From NCBI RefSeq assembly GCF_000364445.2, contig NZ_CP043538.1, positions 5,413,447-5,477,446 on the forward strand: DNA of 64,000 nucleotides, read 5' to 3'. Below, in pieces: positions 25,637 to 34,111 of this stretch. The translations under genes were made by a program, and so were the position numbers. A model generated the notes under the pieces. The model was not told where the DNA came from and did no database searches. It was given only the letters and a program-made list of their open reading frames with translations. Source of the stretch: Methylobacterium mesophilicum SR1.6/6 (GTDB taxonomy: Bacteria > Pseudomonadota > Alphaproteobacteria > Rhizobiales > Beijerinckiaceae). Numbering within the stretch: position 1 is the stretch's first letter; each line of letters starts with the position of its first letter.

Positions 25637-26248
25637 TCAGGACCGCCGGGCGAGCGCGAGCCCCAGCCCAGCACCCGCATAGAAGCCGGCGCTGATCCGA
25701 TCGCGCAACCGCGCCGGCAGCGCCGCGCGACCGCGGAGACGGCCGGCGAGCATCGCCCAAGCGGAGTCGAGGGCCAGCGCCAGGACCACGAAGGTGACGG
25801 CGAGCAGCGTCATCTGTCCCGCGGCCGCCGGACCGGGCACAACGAACTGCGGCAGGAAGGCGCCGTAGAACAGCAGAGTCTTCGGATTGGTCAGCGAGAC
25901 GAAGAAGCCGCGCAGGACGATCCCGCGGACCGACCGCGGCGGGAGGACGAGCGGCGCCTCGGCCTTGGAGACGCGCCAGGCCCGCAGCGCGAGCACCAGC
26001 AGGTAGGCGACGCCGACCCAGCGCAGGATCTCGAACCACGTCGCGGAAGTCTCGAGCAGCGCGCTCGCGCCGAGAATGGTGAGCGCGAGTTGCGGCGGCA
26101 TGGCCGCCGTCGTGCCCAGCACCGTGGCGAGACCGTAGCGCGTCCCATGGCGCAGACTCGTCGCGACGATCAGCCCGACATTCGGGCCAGGCAGGGCGAT
26201 GAGGCCCAGGGAGGCGAGGATGAAGGCGGCGTAGAGGGCAGGTGACAT
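25637..26248 (-). CDS. LysE/RhtB-family translocator
   Basis: 203 residues with about six membrane helices. The N-terminal family signature is clear (LIALPGPNVGLIVATSLRHG) and the middle motif LTNPKTLLFYGAFLPQF is diagnostic of RhtB/LysE amino-acid exporters. These inner-membrane proteins export amino acids such as threonine, homoserine, lysine or leucine; the substrate here is unknown. It follows the RidA-family gene on the same strand, 34 bp away, and they may be co-transcribed. Confidence 0.9.
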   Translation of the reverse strand: MSPALYAAFILASLGLIALPGPNVGLIVATSLRHGTRYGLATVLGTTAAMPPQLALTILGASALLETSATWFEILRWVGVAYLLVLALRAWRVSKAEAPLVLPPRSVRGIVLRGFFVSLTNPKTLLFYGAFLPQFVVPGPAAAGQMTLLAVTFVVLALALDSAWAMLAGRLRGRAALPARLRDRISAGFYAGAGLGLALARRS

Positions 26249-26282
26249 GTCGTTATCCGAGCACCGCGATCGTGCGCAGAGC

Positions 26283-26666
26283 CTACCCGATCCGCGCCGT
26301 GACCTCGATCTCGACCCGCATCTCGGGGCGCAGGAGCCCGGCCACGATCACGATCGTGGCCGCCGGCCGCACGTCGGCCAGCACCCGTCCGCAGACGGCC
26401 AGCACCGCCTCGGCGTCGCCTCGGTCGGTGACATAGTAGGTGGCGCGCACGATGCCGGCGAGGCTCGCCCCGGCCTCGGCGAGCACCGACCCGACCGTCC
26501 GCCAGCACGCCTCCGCCTGCGCGGTGGCGCCCTCGGGCATCGTCATGGTGGCGTAGTCGTAGCCAGTCGTTCCGGATACGAAGACGGTGTCCCCGTCGAC
26601 GACCGCCCTCGAGTAGCCGTAATCCCGCTCGAACGGCGAGCCCGACGCGATCAGCCGCCGGCTCAT
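26283..26666 (-). CDS. RidA/YjgF family protein
   Basis: 127 residues. RidA proteins hydrolyse reactive enamine/imine intermediates or act as related deaminases. Recognisable are RDYGYSRAVVDGDTVFVSG at the N-terminus, QAEACWRTVGSVLAEAGASL in the middle, and RPEMRVEIEVTARI at the end with the conserved Arg and Glu. This is the outlying subgroup (Rid2-7), not archetypal RidA. Its start codon overlaps the stop of the MltB-type gene by four bases, giving translational coupling. Confidence 0.88.
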   Translation of the reverse strand: MSRRLIASGSPFERDYGYSRAVVDGDTVFVSGTTGYDYATMTMPEGATAQAEACWRTVGSVLAEAGASLAGIVRATYYVTDRGDAEAVLAVCGRVLADVRPAATIVIVAGLLRPEMRVEIEVTARIG

Positions 26667-27877
26667 CCGCCGCGCAGGGCTTCCAGCACCTTGCCGCCAG
26701 GACGGCCCGTGGGCGCCATGCCGAGCCGGCGCTCCACGTCCTTGATGGCGTCGCGCGTCTTCTGGCCGACCTTGCCGTCCGGCTCGCCGACATCGTAGCC
26801 GCGGGCGGCCAGCCGGGTCTGGAGGTCACGCCGCTCCGCCCGCGACAGGGGCGGGTCGTCGGTCGGCCATGCCGCCTGGACGCCGGCCTTGCCGCGCAGG
26901 CGATCCGACAGGACCGCGATGGCGAGGCCGTAGGACTCGGCGGCGTTGTACGAGTAGATCGCGTCGAAGTTCTTGGTGACCAGGAAGGCCGGCCCGTCGA
27001 TGCCGGCGGGCGCGATGATTCCGGCCGGACCTTCGCCCGAGAGCGGACGGCCGTCCACGCGGGTCACGCCGAGCGACGACCAGTGGGCGACCGGCTTCTT
27101 GTTCTTGCGACCGGCGGCGCCGACGTTGAAGCCGCGCGGCAGCTTCACCTCGTAGCCCCAGACCTGACCGTGCTGCCACTTGGCGACGTGCAGGAAGTTC
27201 GCCGTGGAGGCCACGGCGTCGGCCGTCGAGTCGACTACGTCGCGCCGCCCGTCGCCGTCGCCGTCGACGGCGAGGCGGTGATAGGTGGTGGGCATGAACT
27301 GGGTCTGGCCGAAGGCGCCGGCCCAGGAGCCGGTGAGCCGCTCCGGCGCGATGTCGCCGCGCTCGATGATCCGCAGGGTGGCGATCAGCTCGCCACGGAA
27401 GAAGTCCCGGCGGCGGTTGTTCGAGCAGGCCAGCGTCGCCAGGGACTGCACCAGCGGCATCTTGCCGAGGTTCTTGCCGAAATTCGACTCGACACCCCAG
27501 ACGGCCGCGATCGTGTAGCGGTCGACCCCGTAGCGCGACTCGGCCTGGGCGAGGGCGCCCGCGTTCTGCCGCATGGCCGCGCGTCCGTCCTCGACCCGCT
27601 CGTCGTCCACCAGCGCGGCCATGTAGTCCCAGATCGGCGTCTTGAACTCAGGCTGCGCCTGGGACAGCTCGATCACCTTGTCGTCGTAGCTGATCCCGCT
27701 CGTCGCCGCCCGGAAGGTCTGCGCCGAGACGCCGGCCGCGGCGGCCTGCGACTGGATCCCGGCGAGGCAGCCGTCGAAGTCGGCCCGGGCCGGCAGGCTC
27801 GCCAGGGGCAGGGCCGCGATGCCGGCGAAGAGACCGAGGGCGCGCGCGGTCCTCGGTCCTGTCGGGTGCTTCGGCAT
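26663..27877 (-). CDS. Lytic murein transglycosylase, MltB type, with peptidoglycan-binding domain
   Basis: 404 residues with a signal peptide (LGLFAGIAALPLASLPARA). The SLT_2 domain spans about 34-330; the catalytic Glu lies in AAVWGVESNFGKNLG, and the GAFGQTQFMPTTYHRLAVDG motif is typical of MltB. A PG_binding_1 domain lies at about 345-400 (RRDLQTRLAARGYDVGEPDG). It cleaves peptidoglycan in the periplasm. It is soluble (no lipobox), as is usual in Rhizobiales. Confidence 0.94.
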   Translation of the reverse strand: MPKHPTGPRTARALGLFAGIAALPLASLPARADFDGCLAGIQSQAAAAGVSAQTFRAATSGISYDDKVIELSQAQPEFKTPIWDYMAALVDDERVEDGRAAMRQNAGALAQAESRYGVDRYTIAAVWGVESNFGKNLGKMPLVQSLATLACSNNRRRDFFRGELIATLRIIERGDIAPERLTGSWAGAFGQTQFMPTTYHRLAVDGDGDGRRDVVDSTADAVASTANFLHVAKWQHGQVWGYEVKLPRGFNVGAAGRKNKKPVAHWSSLGVTRVDGRPLSGEGPAGIIAPAGIDGPAFLVTKNFDAIYSYNAAESYGLAIAVLSDRLRGKAGVQAAWPTDDPPLSRAERRDLQTRLAARGYDVGEPDGKVGQKTRDAIKDVERRLGMAPTGRPGGKVLEALRGG

Positions 27878-27980
27878 GTCGGCGATCCTCAGAGTCCGGG
27901 ACGTAATCTGCAGCCGGAATCAGGCGACATGTGGGTTAACGAAGCGTGTGGCCGAGACGCGCACCTTGACCTCCGGATCT

Positions 27981-27994
27981 ACCTATCGGTAGGT
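27981..27994. promoter_or_regulatory. Candidate TetR-type operator
   Basis: Inverted repeat ACCTA-tcgg-TAGGT 56 bp upstream of the carboxymuconolactone decarboxylase-like gene, just after a TTGACC that could be a -35 box. The neighbouring TetR gene is the obvious candidate regulator. This is inference from position and symmetry only. Confidence 0.4.
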
Positions 27995-28049
27995 TGGCAC
28001 CAGTGCCGCCCGAGAGAGGCGGGATGGTCGAACCAGGGAGACGCGGCCC

Positions 28050-28391
28050 ATGATGAAGAATTGGAAGCAGTACGGCGCCGAATTGGTGAGCACGCTCGGG
28101 CGCATCGGGGCGGTCAGTCCGGCGCTACTTCAAGCCCACGATCAGCTCGCCGCCGCGACCCCGAAGGAGCCCAAGCTCGACGCGAAGACCCGGGAGCTGA
28201 TCGCCCTCGCGGTGGCGGTGACGACCCGCTGCGACGGATGCATCGCCGTCCATTCCGAGGCTGCGCGCAAGGCCGGGGCCAGCAGGGAGGAGGTGGTGGA
28301 GGCGCTCGGCGTCGCCGTAGCCCTGAACGCGGGCGCCGCGCTGGTCTACACCGCGCGTGCCTTCGAGGCATTCACCGGCGAGGGCGGCTGA
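28050..28391 (+). CDS. Carboxymuconolactone decarboxylase/AhpD-like protein
   Basis: 113 residues, possibly starting at the second ATG. The AhpD core has the redox pair and histidine in TTRCDGCIAVHSEAARKAGA, as in alkylhydroperoxidase-like proteins, and LDAKTRELIALAVAV precedes it. Such proteins reduce peroxides through the CxxC pair, so a redox role is more likely than true carboxymuconolactone decarboxylation. It has its own promoter region with a palindrome and is convergent with a TetR gene. Confidence 0.88.
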   Translation: MMKNWKQYGAELVSTLGRIGAVSPALLQAHDQLAAATPKEPKLDAKTRELIALAVAVTTRCDGCIAVHSEAARKAGASREEVVEALGVAVALNAGAALVYTARAFEAFTGEGG

Positions 28392-28445
28392 GCCGGCCCG
28401 CCTGCCCGGTCCGCGGCGTTCCCGGATCGACGCGGAGGGGCGCCT

Positions 28446-29099
28446 TCAGGATGGCGCGACCATCGCGGCTCCGCCTCCGAGGTGTCCCAGGTAGGCGCAG
28501 AGCATGTCGGCCAGGGCTCCGGCGGAGGCGTTCATGGCGGCCTCGGTCCGCACCGTCTCCGAGATGCGCTCGCCGACCTCGGCGAGGGTCATCGCGATGA
28601 TCTCGCCCGCGACGCGCAGCTCCGCCTCGGGCGTTGCGGGGAGCGCCGCGCGCAGGAAGTCCTGGAACGCCCGCGTGCCGGCGAAGTGCGGCTCCGCGGC
28701 CTCGGGCGCGTCGCGATAGGTCGGGGCGGCTTCGTCCAGGGCCCGCCGCATCTCGGCCTCCGCGCATTCCGAGCGCACGAAGGCGTGGACGGCGGCGCGC
28801 AGGCGATCGTCCGGCGCCGTCTCGCGATCCAGCAGGATCCCGGCGAGGAGGGTGGTCGTGTCCCGCCACTCGTCGCTCTGCAGCTGGAACAGGATCGCCG
28901 CCTTGTTGGGGAAGTACTGATAGAGCGAGCCGATGCTCACGCCGGCCCGCTCGGCCACCCGCGCCGTCGTGAAACGCTCCGGTCCGCCATCCGCCAGAAC
29001 CTGAGTGGCCGCCTGTAGGATCGCCGCGACGAGGTCGTTGGAGCGGGCCTGCCGGGGCTGTTTCCGCTTGGAGATTCCGGGACTTGGCCGATCGGGCAT
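28446..29099 (-). CDS. TetR/AcrR family transcriptional regulator
   Basis: 217 residues. The N-terminal TetR DNA-binding domain (about 20-70) has RFTTARVAERAGVSIGSLYQ followed by YFPNKAAILFQL. The C-terminal ligand domain is all-helical with several Ala/Glu-rich helices and no recognised ligand signature. The gene is divergent from the O-methyltransferase gene and convergent with the AhpD-like gene, so it may control either or both. Confidence 0.92.
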   Translation of the reverse strand: MPDRPSPGISKRKQPRQARSNDLVAAILQAATQVLADGGPERFTTARVAERAGVSIGSLYQYFPNKAAILFQLQSDEWRDTTTLLAGILLDRETAPDDRLRAAVHAFVRSECAEAEMRRALDEAAPTYRDAPEAAEPHFAGTRAFQDFLRAALPATPEAELRVAGEIIAMTLAEVGERISETVRTEAAMNASAGALADMLCAYLGHLGGGAAMVAPS

Positions 29100-29193
29100 G
29101 GGGTGGCGCTCGGAACGCGAATAGGCGAGGGCAGGGGGCGCCGGTATTCTGCGTTGTGTTCAGTCAAACATGCAAGACGGAAAGCAACGCACC

Positions 29194-29865
29194 ATGTCAC
29201 GTTCAGCCTCTACACTCGCAGAACCGCGTATCGCATCCTTGTTAGACAGTCTCTTCGCCCAGGCGGAGACGTCCTCACCCTTGAGCGCCATCGGGGATCT
29301 TTCGGCGGACGAGCGGACGCGCCTCATGGGCAGCAGCACCGGCTATCGAGACTTCTACAGCCGGCTCAAGGACATGCCGCTCGCGGTCTCGCGGGAGACC
29401 GGCCGGCTGCTCTACATGCTCGCCCGGAGCTGCCGCGCGCGGACGGTCGTCGAGTTCGGCACCTCCTTCGGCCTCTCGACCCTTCACCTCGCCGCGGCCC
29501 TGCGCGACAACGGCGGCGGCCGGCTCGTCACCTGCGAGTTCGAGCCGTCCAAGGTGGTGCGGGCGCGGGCGAACCTGATGGAGGCCGGGTTGGCGGACCT
29601 CGTCGAATTCCGCGAGGGCGACGCCCTTCAGACCCTCGGCCTCGACCTGCCCGACGCGGTCGACCTGGTGCTCCTCGACGGGGCTAAGGGCCTCTACCCG
29701 GAGGTTCTCAGCCTCGTGGAGAGCCGCCTCCGGCCGGGCGCCCTCGTCGTCGCCGACAACGCGGATCACAGCCCGGACTATCTGGCGCGGGTGCGCGCAC
29801 CGAGCCGCGGCTACCTGTCGGTCCGGTTCGCCGAGGACGTGGAACTGTCGATGCGGCTCGGGTGA
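29194..29865 (+). CDS. Class I SAM-dependent O-methyltransferase (family 3 like)
   Basis: 223 residues from the ATG preceded by GGAAAG; an ATG eight codons upstream is possible. SAM-binding motif I is TVVEFGTSFGLSTLHLAAAL, with the acidic residue in VTCEFEPSKV and motif LVLLDGAKGLYPEVL carrying the metal-binding Asp expected in catechol-type O-methyltransferases. The N-terminus is helical, about 60 residues. Substrate unknown. The divergent TetR gene 94 bp upstream is a likely regulator; an imperfect TGTT-N6-AACA palindrome lies at 29157-29170. Confidence 0.85.
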   Translation: MSRSASTLAEPRIASLLDSLFAQAETSSPLSAIGDLSADERTRLMGSSTGYRDFYSRLKDMPLAVSRETGRLLYMLARSCRARTVVEFGTSFGLSTLHLAAALRDNGGGRLVTCEFEPSKVVRARANLMEAGLADLVEFREGDALQTLGLDLPDAVDLVLLDGAKGLYPEVLSLVESRLRPGALVVADNADHSPDYLARVRAPSRGYLSVRFAEDVELSMRLG

Positions 29866-29944
29866 GGTCTGGAAAAGCCCGAGGCCGATCCCGAACGGCG
29901 GTCGACCGCCGAGGCGGCCGCCGTCGGAACGATAGTCCGGCCGC

Positions 29945-30547
29945 TCAGGCCCATTCCCGATGCGCGAGCTTCTCCTCGTAGGCGTCGATGGCCGAGGCGC
30001 GCGCCAGCGTCAGGCCGATCTCGTCCAGCCCGTTCAGGAGGTTGTGCTTGCGGCCTTCCTCGATATCGAAGTGCAGCTGGCCGCCATCCGGACCCTTGAT
30101 CGTCTGGGCGTCGAGGTCGATCGACAGGGTGGCGTTCGCGCCGCGCTCGGCGTCCTCGAACAGCTTCTCCAGGTCCTCGGGCGCCACGACGATCGCCAGG
30201 ATGCCGTTCTTGGCGCAGTTGTTGAAGAAGATATCGGCGAAGCTCGTGGAGATGACGCAGCGGATGCCGAAATCGGCCAGCGCCCAGGGCGCATGCTCCC
30301 GGGACGAGCCGCAGCCGAAATTGTCGCCCACGACCAGGATCTTGGCGTCCCGATAGGCCGGCTTGTTCAGCACGAAGTCCGGATTCTCGGAGCCGTCCTC
30401 GCGGTAGCGCATCTCGGCGAACAGGCTCTTGCCGAGACCCGTCCGCTTGATCGTCTTCAGGTACTTCGCCGGGATGATCCGGTCGGTATCGACATTAATC
30501 GTCCGAATGGGCGCCGCGACGCCCTCGAGGGTCGTGAACTTTTCCAT
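29945..30547 (-). CDS. leuD: 3-isopropylmalate dehydratase small subunit
   Basis: 200 residues. LeuD pairs with LeuC to isomerise 2- to 3-isopropylmalate in leucine biosynthesis. The swivel-domain signature [20 protein letters not shown] is present, with [20 protein letters not shown] at the N-terminus. Length matches bacterial LeuD. leuC and leuB are not in the window. Confidence 0.96.
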   Translation of the reverse strand: MEKFTTLEGVAAPIRTINVDTDRIIPAKYLKTIKRTGLGKSLFAEMRYREDGSENPDFVLNKPAYRDAKILVVGDNFGCGSSREHAPWALADFGIRCVISTSFADIFFNNCAKNGILAIVVAPEDLEKLFEDAERGANATLSIDLDAQTIKGPDGGQLHFDIEEGRKHNLLNGLDEIGLTLARASAIDAYEEKLAHREWA

Positions 30548-30615
30548 CGTCTGACGGCTCTTGAAGGTGGATTCTCTATCGGGGGTTTAGCAGCCCCCGG
30601 CACGGGCCGGAAGCG

Positions 30616-31356
30616 TCAGGCGAGGTCGGGCGCGATGGCCTGGGACAGGTTGCCGTCGTGGAGCGCGGAGGCGACCAGCGCCCCGGCGATGCCGGCCGCG
30701 CGCAGGGACCGCAGATCCTCCGGGCCGCGCACGCCTCCCGCCGCGTAGAGGCGGCGGTCCGGCACCCGCGCGCGCAGGGCCGCGAGGGCGTCGAGGGCGG
30801 GCCCCGCGCCGGCACCGACCTGCGCGAGGGTCATGGCGATCACCTCGGGCGGCCAGAGCGACGGGTCGTCGTGGAGGGAGGCCGGCCCGAGACGCTCCGC
30901 GCCGCTTGTGTCGAGGGAGAGCACGGCGCGGTCCCCGAGCGAGGTGACGAGATCGGCATCCGCCTGGCTCTCGCTGCCGATCACCGGCCGCCCGAGGCCG
31001 GAAGCCAGGAACGCGTCCACGGAGGCCGCCTCGGCGAAGCCGGCATCCACCCAGAGCGCGATGCCGGGGCAGGCGGTCGCGACGGCCTCGAGGGCGTGCA
31101 GATCCGGCGGCGTCCCGTCGATGATCGCGTCGAGATCGGCGACGTAGAGGATCCCGGCGGGCCACGCGCCGAGGAGCCCCCGCGCCACCGCGTCGGGCGC
31201 GGAGCCCTTTGCCAAGGGCGTCTCGATCGGGGCATAGGAGGAGCGCTCGCCCCGGCGCGCCCGCACCACGCGGCCGCCGCGGAGGTCGAGCACCGGGATT
31301 ACCGCGAAGCCGGGGCGCCCGATCCTGTGGTCCGTCGAGGCGCGCGTCGCGGTCAT
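30616..31356 (-). CDS. HisA/HisF-family protein of the methylotrophy (H4MPT/methanofuran) set
   Basis: 246 residues, a (beta/alpha)8 barrel related to HisA: FAVIPVLDLRGGRVVRA at the start, then LYVADLDAIIDG, VIGSESQADA and YAAGGVRGPEDL. True HisA would be with hisF and hisH. Here the divergent neighbour is a hydantoinase-like C1-transfer protein, and the HisA/HisF-related family occurs in methanogens and methylotrophs. A strong GGAGGAGGTGAAGG lies before its ATG, inside the first codons of the divergent gene. A role in C1-carrier cofactor synthesis is inferred. Confidence 0.78.
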   Translation of the reverse strand: MTATRASTDHRIGRPGFAVIPVLDLRGGRVVRARRGERSSYAPIETPLAKGSAPDAVARGLLGAWPAGILYVADLDAIIDGTPPDLHALEAVATACPGIALWVDAGFAEAASVDAFLASGLGRPVIGSESQADADLVTSLGDRAVLSLDTSGAERLGPASLHDDPSLWPPEVIAMTLAQVGAGAGPALDALAALRARVPDRRLYAAGGVRGPEDLRSLRAAGIAGALVASALHDGNLSQAIAPDLA

Positions 31357-32406
31357 ATGCCTTCACCTCCTCCAGAGACCATCGGGTGGGACCTCGGCGG
31401 GGTCCACGTCAAGGCCGCGCGGATCGTGGCGGGCCGGGTGGTCGACGCCGCCCAGGTTCCCTGTCCGCTCTGGCAGGGCGTGCCGGCCCTCGACGGGGCG
31501 CTCGCCGCTCTGCCGGACTGGGCGCGCGCCGACGCCCAGCACGCCGTCACCATGACCGGCGAGCTGACCGACTGCTTCGCCGATCGGGAAGCGGGCGTGG
31601 CGGCCCTGTCCGGCTGGGCCGCCGCGCAGCTGCGGGGCCACGTGCGGATCTATGCCGGCCGCTGCGGCTTCGTCGTCCCGGAGGAGGCCGCCGCCGTGTC
31701 GGCGGATGTGGCCTCCGCCAACTGGCACGCGACGGCGGCGCTCTTCGGGCGAATCACCCCGGACGCCCTGCTGGTTGATATCGGCTCGACCACCGCGGAC
31801 CTGATCCCGGTCGTCGGCGGCCGGGCCGCAGCGACCGGCTACAGCGACGCCGAGCGCCTGGAGACGGGCGAACTCGTCTACACCGGCGTCGTGCGCACGC
31901 CAGTGATCGCGCTCGCCGACCACGCGCCCTTCGCGGGCCGCCGCACCCGGCTGATGACCGAGACCTTCGCCCACATGGCCGACGTTTACCGGATCCTTGG
32001 GCTTCTGCCCGACGGAGCCGACCAGCAGGCCAGCGGCGACCGCAAGGGCAAGTCGGTCCCCGAGAGCGAGACCCGGCTCGCCCGCATCGTGGGCCGCGAC
32101 CGCCGGGAGGGAACGGCGGGGGCCTGGGCGGCGCTGGCGGGTCACTTCGCCGAGGCGCAGCTGCGCCTGCTGCACGACGCGGCGGCACTCCTGCTCAGCC
32201 GGCCGGACATCGCCGCCGATGCGCCCCTGATCCTCTGCGGCGCCGGCGCCTTCCTGGGCGAGCGCCTCGCCGCACGAGTCGGGCGGCCGTCGAGGCTCCT
32301 CGTGTCGCTTCTGGGGGACCGGATCGACGGTGCGGGCGACTGGATCTCGACCTGCGGGCCGGCGGTGGCGGTCGGCATCATTGCGGCGGAGGGTGCATAC
32401 GCATGA
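31357..32406 (+). CDS. Hydantoinase/oxoprolinase-superfamily protein, H4MPT-linked C1 transfer type (MfnF-like)
   Basis: 349 residues with an actin/ASKHA-like fold: IGWDLGGVHVKAARIV at the N-terminus, LLVDIGSTTADLIPVVGG in the middle, ILCGAGAFLGERLA near the end. The family is tied to tetrahydromethanopterin/methanofuran-dependent formaldehyde oxidation in methylotrophs; the archaeal homologue MfnF acts late in methanofuran assembly. The ATG abuts the divergent HisA-like ATG (CATATG) and has no good ribosome site. The downstream gene overlaps by four bases. Confidence 0.82.
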   Translation: MPSPPPETIGWDLGGVHVKAARIVAGRVVDAAQVPCPLWQGVPALDGALAALPDWARADAQHAVTMTGELTDCFADREAGVAALSGWAAAQLRGHVRIYAGRCGFVVPEEAAAVSADVASANWHATAALFGRITPDALLVDIGSTTADLIPVVGGRAAATGYSDAERLETGELVYTGVVRTPVIALADHAPFAGRRTRLMTETFAHMADVYRILGLLPDGADQQASGDRKGKSVPESETRLARIVGRDRREGTAGAWAALAGHFAEAQLRLLHDAAALLLSRPDIAADAPLILCGAGAFLGERLAARVGRPSRLLVSLLGDRIDGAGDWISTCGPAVAVGIIAAEGAYA

Positions 32407-32603
32407 GTGCAATCAAGATCCTGGCCCGGATCCTGACGGCCCGGGTCGGCCCGCATATCGAGCTGGCCGTGGAGGCCGAGTCGGGTGAAGTCCTGAAGGT
32501 GCTCGCCACCGAGGACCAGATCGACCGGCTGGTGGACGAGCTGGAGGACATCCTCCACTCGCCCACCGGACCCGACGACGACGGGCCGCCCGAGGCCGCG
32601 TGA
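32403..32603 (+). CDS. Small acidic protein in the C1-carrier locus
   Basis: 66 residues, overlapping the previous gene by ATGA. The N-terminal half looks like a small beta-alpha unit (AIKILARILTARVGPHIELA), and the C-terminal half is acidic (RLVDELEDILHS...). No known domain. Tight coupling suggests it works with the MfnF-like protein. Function not recognised. Confidence 0.7.
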   Translation: MSAIKILARILTARVGPHIELAVEAESGEVLKVLATEDQIDRLVDELEDILHSPTGPDDDGPPEAA

Positions 32604-32619
32604 GGCCCGGACGCGTCCC

Positions 32620-33393
32620 ATGAGCCTGATCGCCGCCAAGATCGCCGTGACCCCGACGCTGATGTGGGCCGTCTCGGCGGCCGCCCGGCGGTGGGGCAGC
32701 CTCGTCGGCGGCCTGCTCTCGGGCCTGCCGCTCACCTCGGCGCCGATCTCGATCTACCTCGCCGTCGAGCAGGGCGAGGGCTTCGCCGCCGAGGCCGCGG
32801 TGGGCTCGGCGGAGGGGCTCGGCGCGGTCACCCTCTGCTACCTGGCCTATGCCCTCTGCGCGCCGCGGACCACGCCGCTCCGGGCCATCGGCGCCGCCCT
32901 TGCGGCCTTCGCGCTCGGCGGGATGCTGCTGCACGGACTCGTCCGGCCCGGGCTCTGGCTCGCCACGGCCATCGACCTTCCGCTGATGGCGCTGGTGGTC
33001 GCACTCTGCCCGCCGGAGGGCGCTCAGCGGCACCGGCCGAGGCCGCCGCGCTGGGACATGCCGGCGCGCCTCGCGGCGGCGACGATCCTGGTCCTGGCGG
33101 TTTCCGGCCTCGCGCCGCTGCTCGGCCCCGGCCTGAGCGGCGTCCTCGCGCCGATCCCGATCATCTCCTGGCCGCTCATCGCCTTCGCCCGCTACCAAGA
33201 CGGCGTCGGCGCCTCCCTCGACGTGGTGCGCGGCAGCGCCCAGGGCGCCTTCGGCGTGCTCGCCTTCTACGTCTGCGTCCACCTGATGGTCGGGCAGCTC
33301 GATCCTGTCCTCGCCTACGCGCTCTCGATCGCGGTGTCGGCAGCCTGCGTCCTACCCTGGCTGTTCGCGCGGCGACGCGTCCGGGCGGCCTAG
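32620..33393 (+). CDS. Integral membrane protein, unknown function
   Basis: 257 residues with about seven or eight predicted membrane helices and short loops. A Gly/Ser/Pro-rich stretch (GSLVGGLLSGLPLTSAPISI) near residues 26-45 is conserved-looking. No transporter family identified with confidence. It follows the C1-locus genes after 16 bp and is probably in the same operon. Confidence 0.75.
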   Translation: MSLIAAKIAVTPTLMWAVSAAARRWGSLVGGLLSGLPLTSAPISIYLAVEQGEGFAAEAAVGSAEGLGAVTLCYLAYALCAPRTTPLRAIGAALAAFALGGMLLHGLVRPGLWLATAIDLPLMALVVALCPPEGAQRHRPRPPRWDMPARLAAATILVLAVSGLAPLLGPGLSGVLAPIPIISWPLIAFARYQDGVGASLDVVRGSAQGAFGVLAFYVCVHLMVGQLDPVLAYALSIAVSAACVLPWLFARRRVRAA

Positions 33394-33395
33394 GC

Positions 33396-34037
33396 ATGAT
33401 CGCAGGTCCGGCGATCCCGATGCTCGGACCCGGCTACGCGGCGGTGCCGCCCGGCCATATCGCCACGATCGTCACAAGCCTGGAGATGCTCCGCCCGCCG
33501 TGCTCGCGCCCGCCGCGACCCCTCCCGGCCGGGCTCCGGCTGGAGCCGCTTGTCCCCGCCGATCCGGATAGCTACCGGGGCCTGTTCCGCGCGGTCGGTG
33601 CCGACTGGCTCTGGTTCTCGCGGCTCACCATGCCGGAGGACGCGCTGGCGGCGATCCTCGCCGATCCGCGGGTCGAGATCCGGGCGCTCCGTCGGGGCGG
33701 GCAGAACGTCGGGATGCTGGAGCTGGACTTCCGGGAGGCCGGAACCTGCGAACTGGTGTTTCTCGGACTGACGCAGGATCTCATCGGGAACGGACTGGGT
33801 CGCGCACTCATGGACGAGGCGATCCGGCGGGCGTGGTCGCGTCCGATCGCACGGTTCTGGGTGCACACCTGCACCCTGGACCATCCCGGAGCGCTCGCCT
33901 TCTACAGGCGCTCGGGCTTCGAGCCCTACGCCGTGCACGTCGAAGTGGCGCCGGATCCGCGGCTCACGGGAGCGCTGCCCCGGGATTGCGCCGCGCACAT
34001 CCCGCGGCTCGATGGCGGCGGCCGCGGGCGACCCTGA
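33396..34037 (+). CDS. GNAT family N-acetyltransferase
   Basis: 213 residues from ATG 33396, two bases after the preceding stop; ATG 33420 is an alternative. The acetyl-CoA binding motif A is LGLTQDLIGNGLGRALMDEA (Q/R-x-x-G-x-G/A type), followed by the C-terminal strand FYRRSGFEPY. The first 45 residues are not conserved-looking. Substrate unknown. Last gene of the run that starts at 31357. Confidence 0.82.
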   Translation: MIAGPAIPMLGPGYAAVPPGHIATIVTSLEMLRPPCSRPPRPLPAGLRLEPLVPADPDSYRGLFRAVGADWLWFSRLTMPEDALAAILADPRVEIRALRRGGQNVGMLELDFREAGTCELVFLGLTQDLIGNGLGRALMDEAIRRAWSRPIARFWVHTCTLDHPGALAFYRRSGFEPYAVHVEVAPDPRLTGALPRDCAAHIPRLDGGGRGRP

Positions 34038-34059
34038 GCGCAGGCAGGCCCCTGGTACG

Positions 34060-34087
34060 AAAAAACCCGCGGCTGTCGACCGCGGGT
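34060..34087 (-). terminator. Rho-independent terminator of hpnH
   Basis: On the minus strand ACCCGCGG / CCGCGGGT with a seven-base loop is followed by a run of T. It lies 25 bp after the hpnH stop and may also stop transcription from the convergent GNAT gene. Confidence 0.85.
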
Positions 34088-34111
34088 CTCATCGTCAGCG
34101 CTGCGCCCGGA

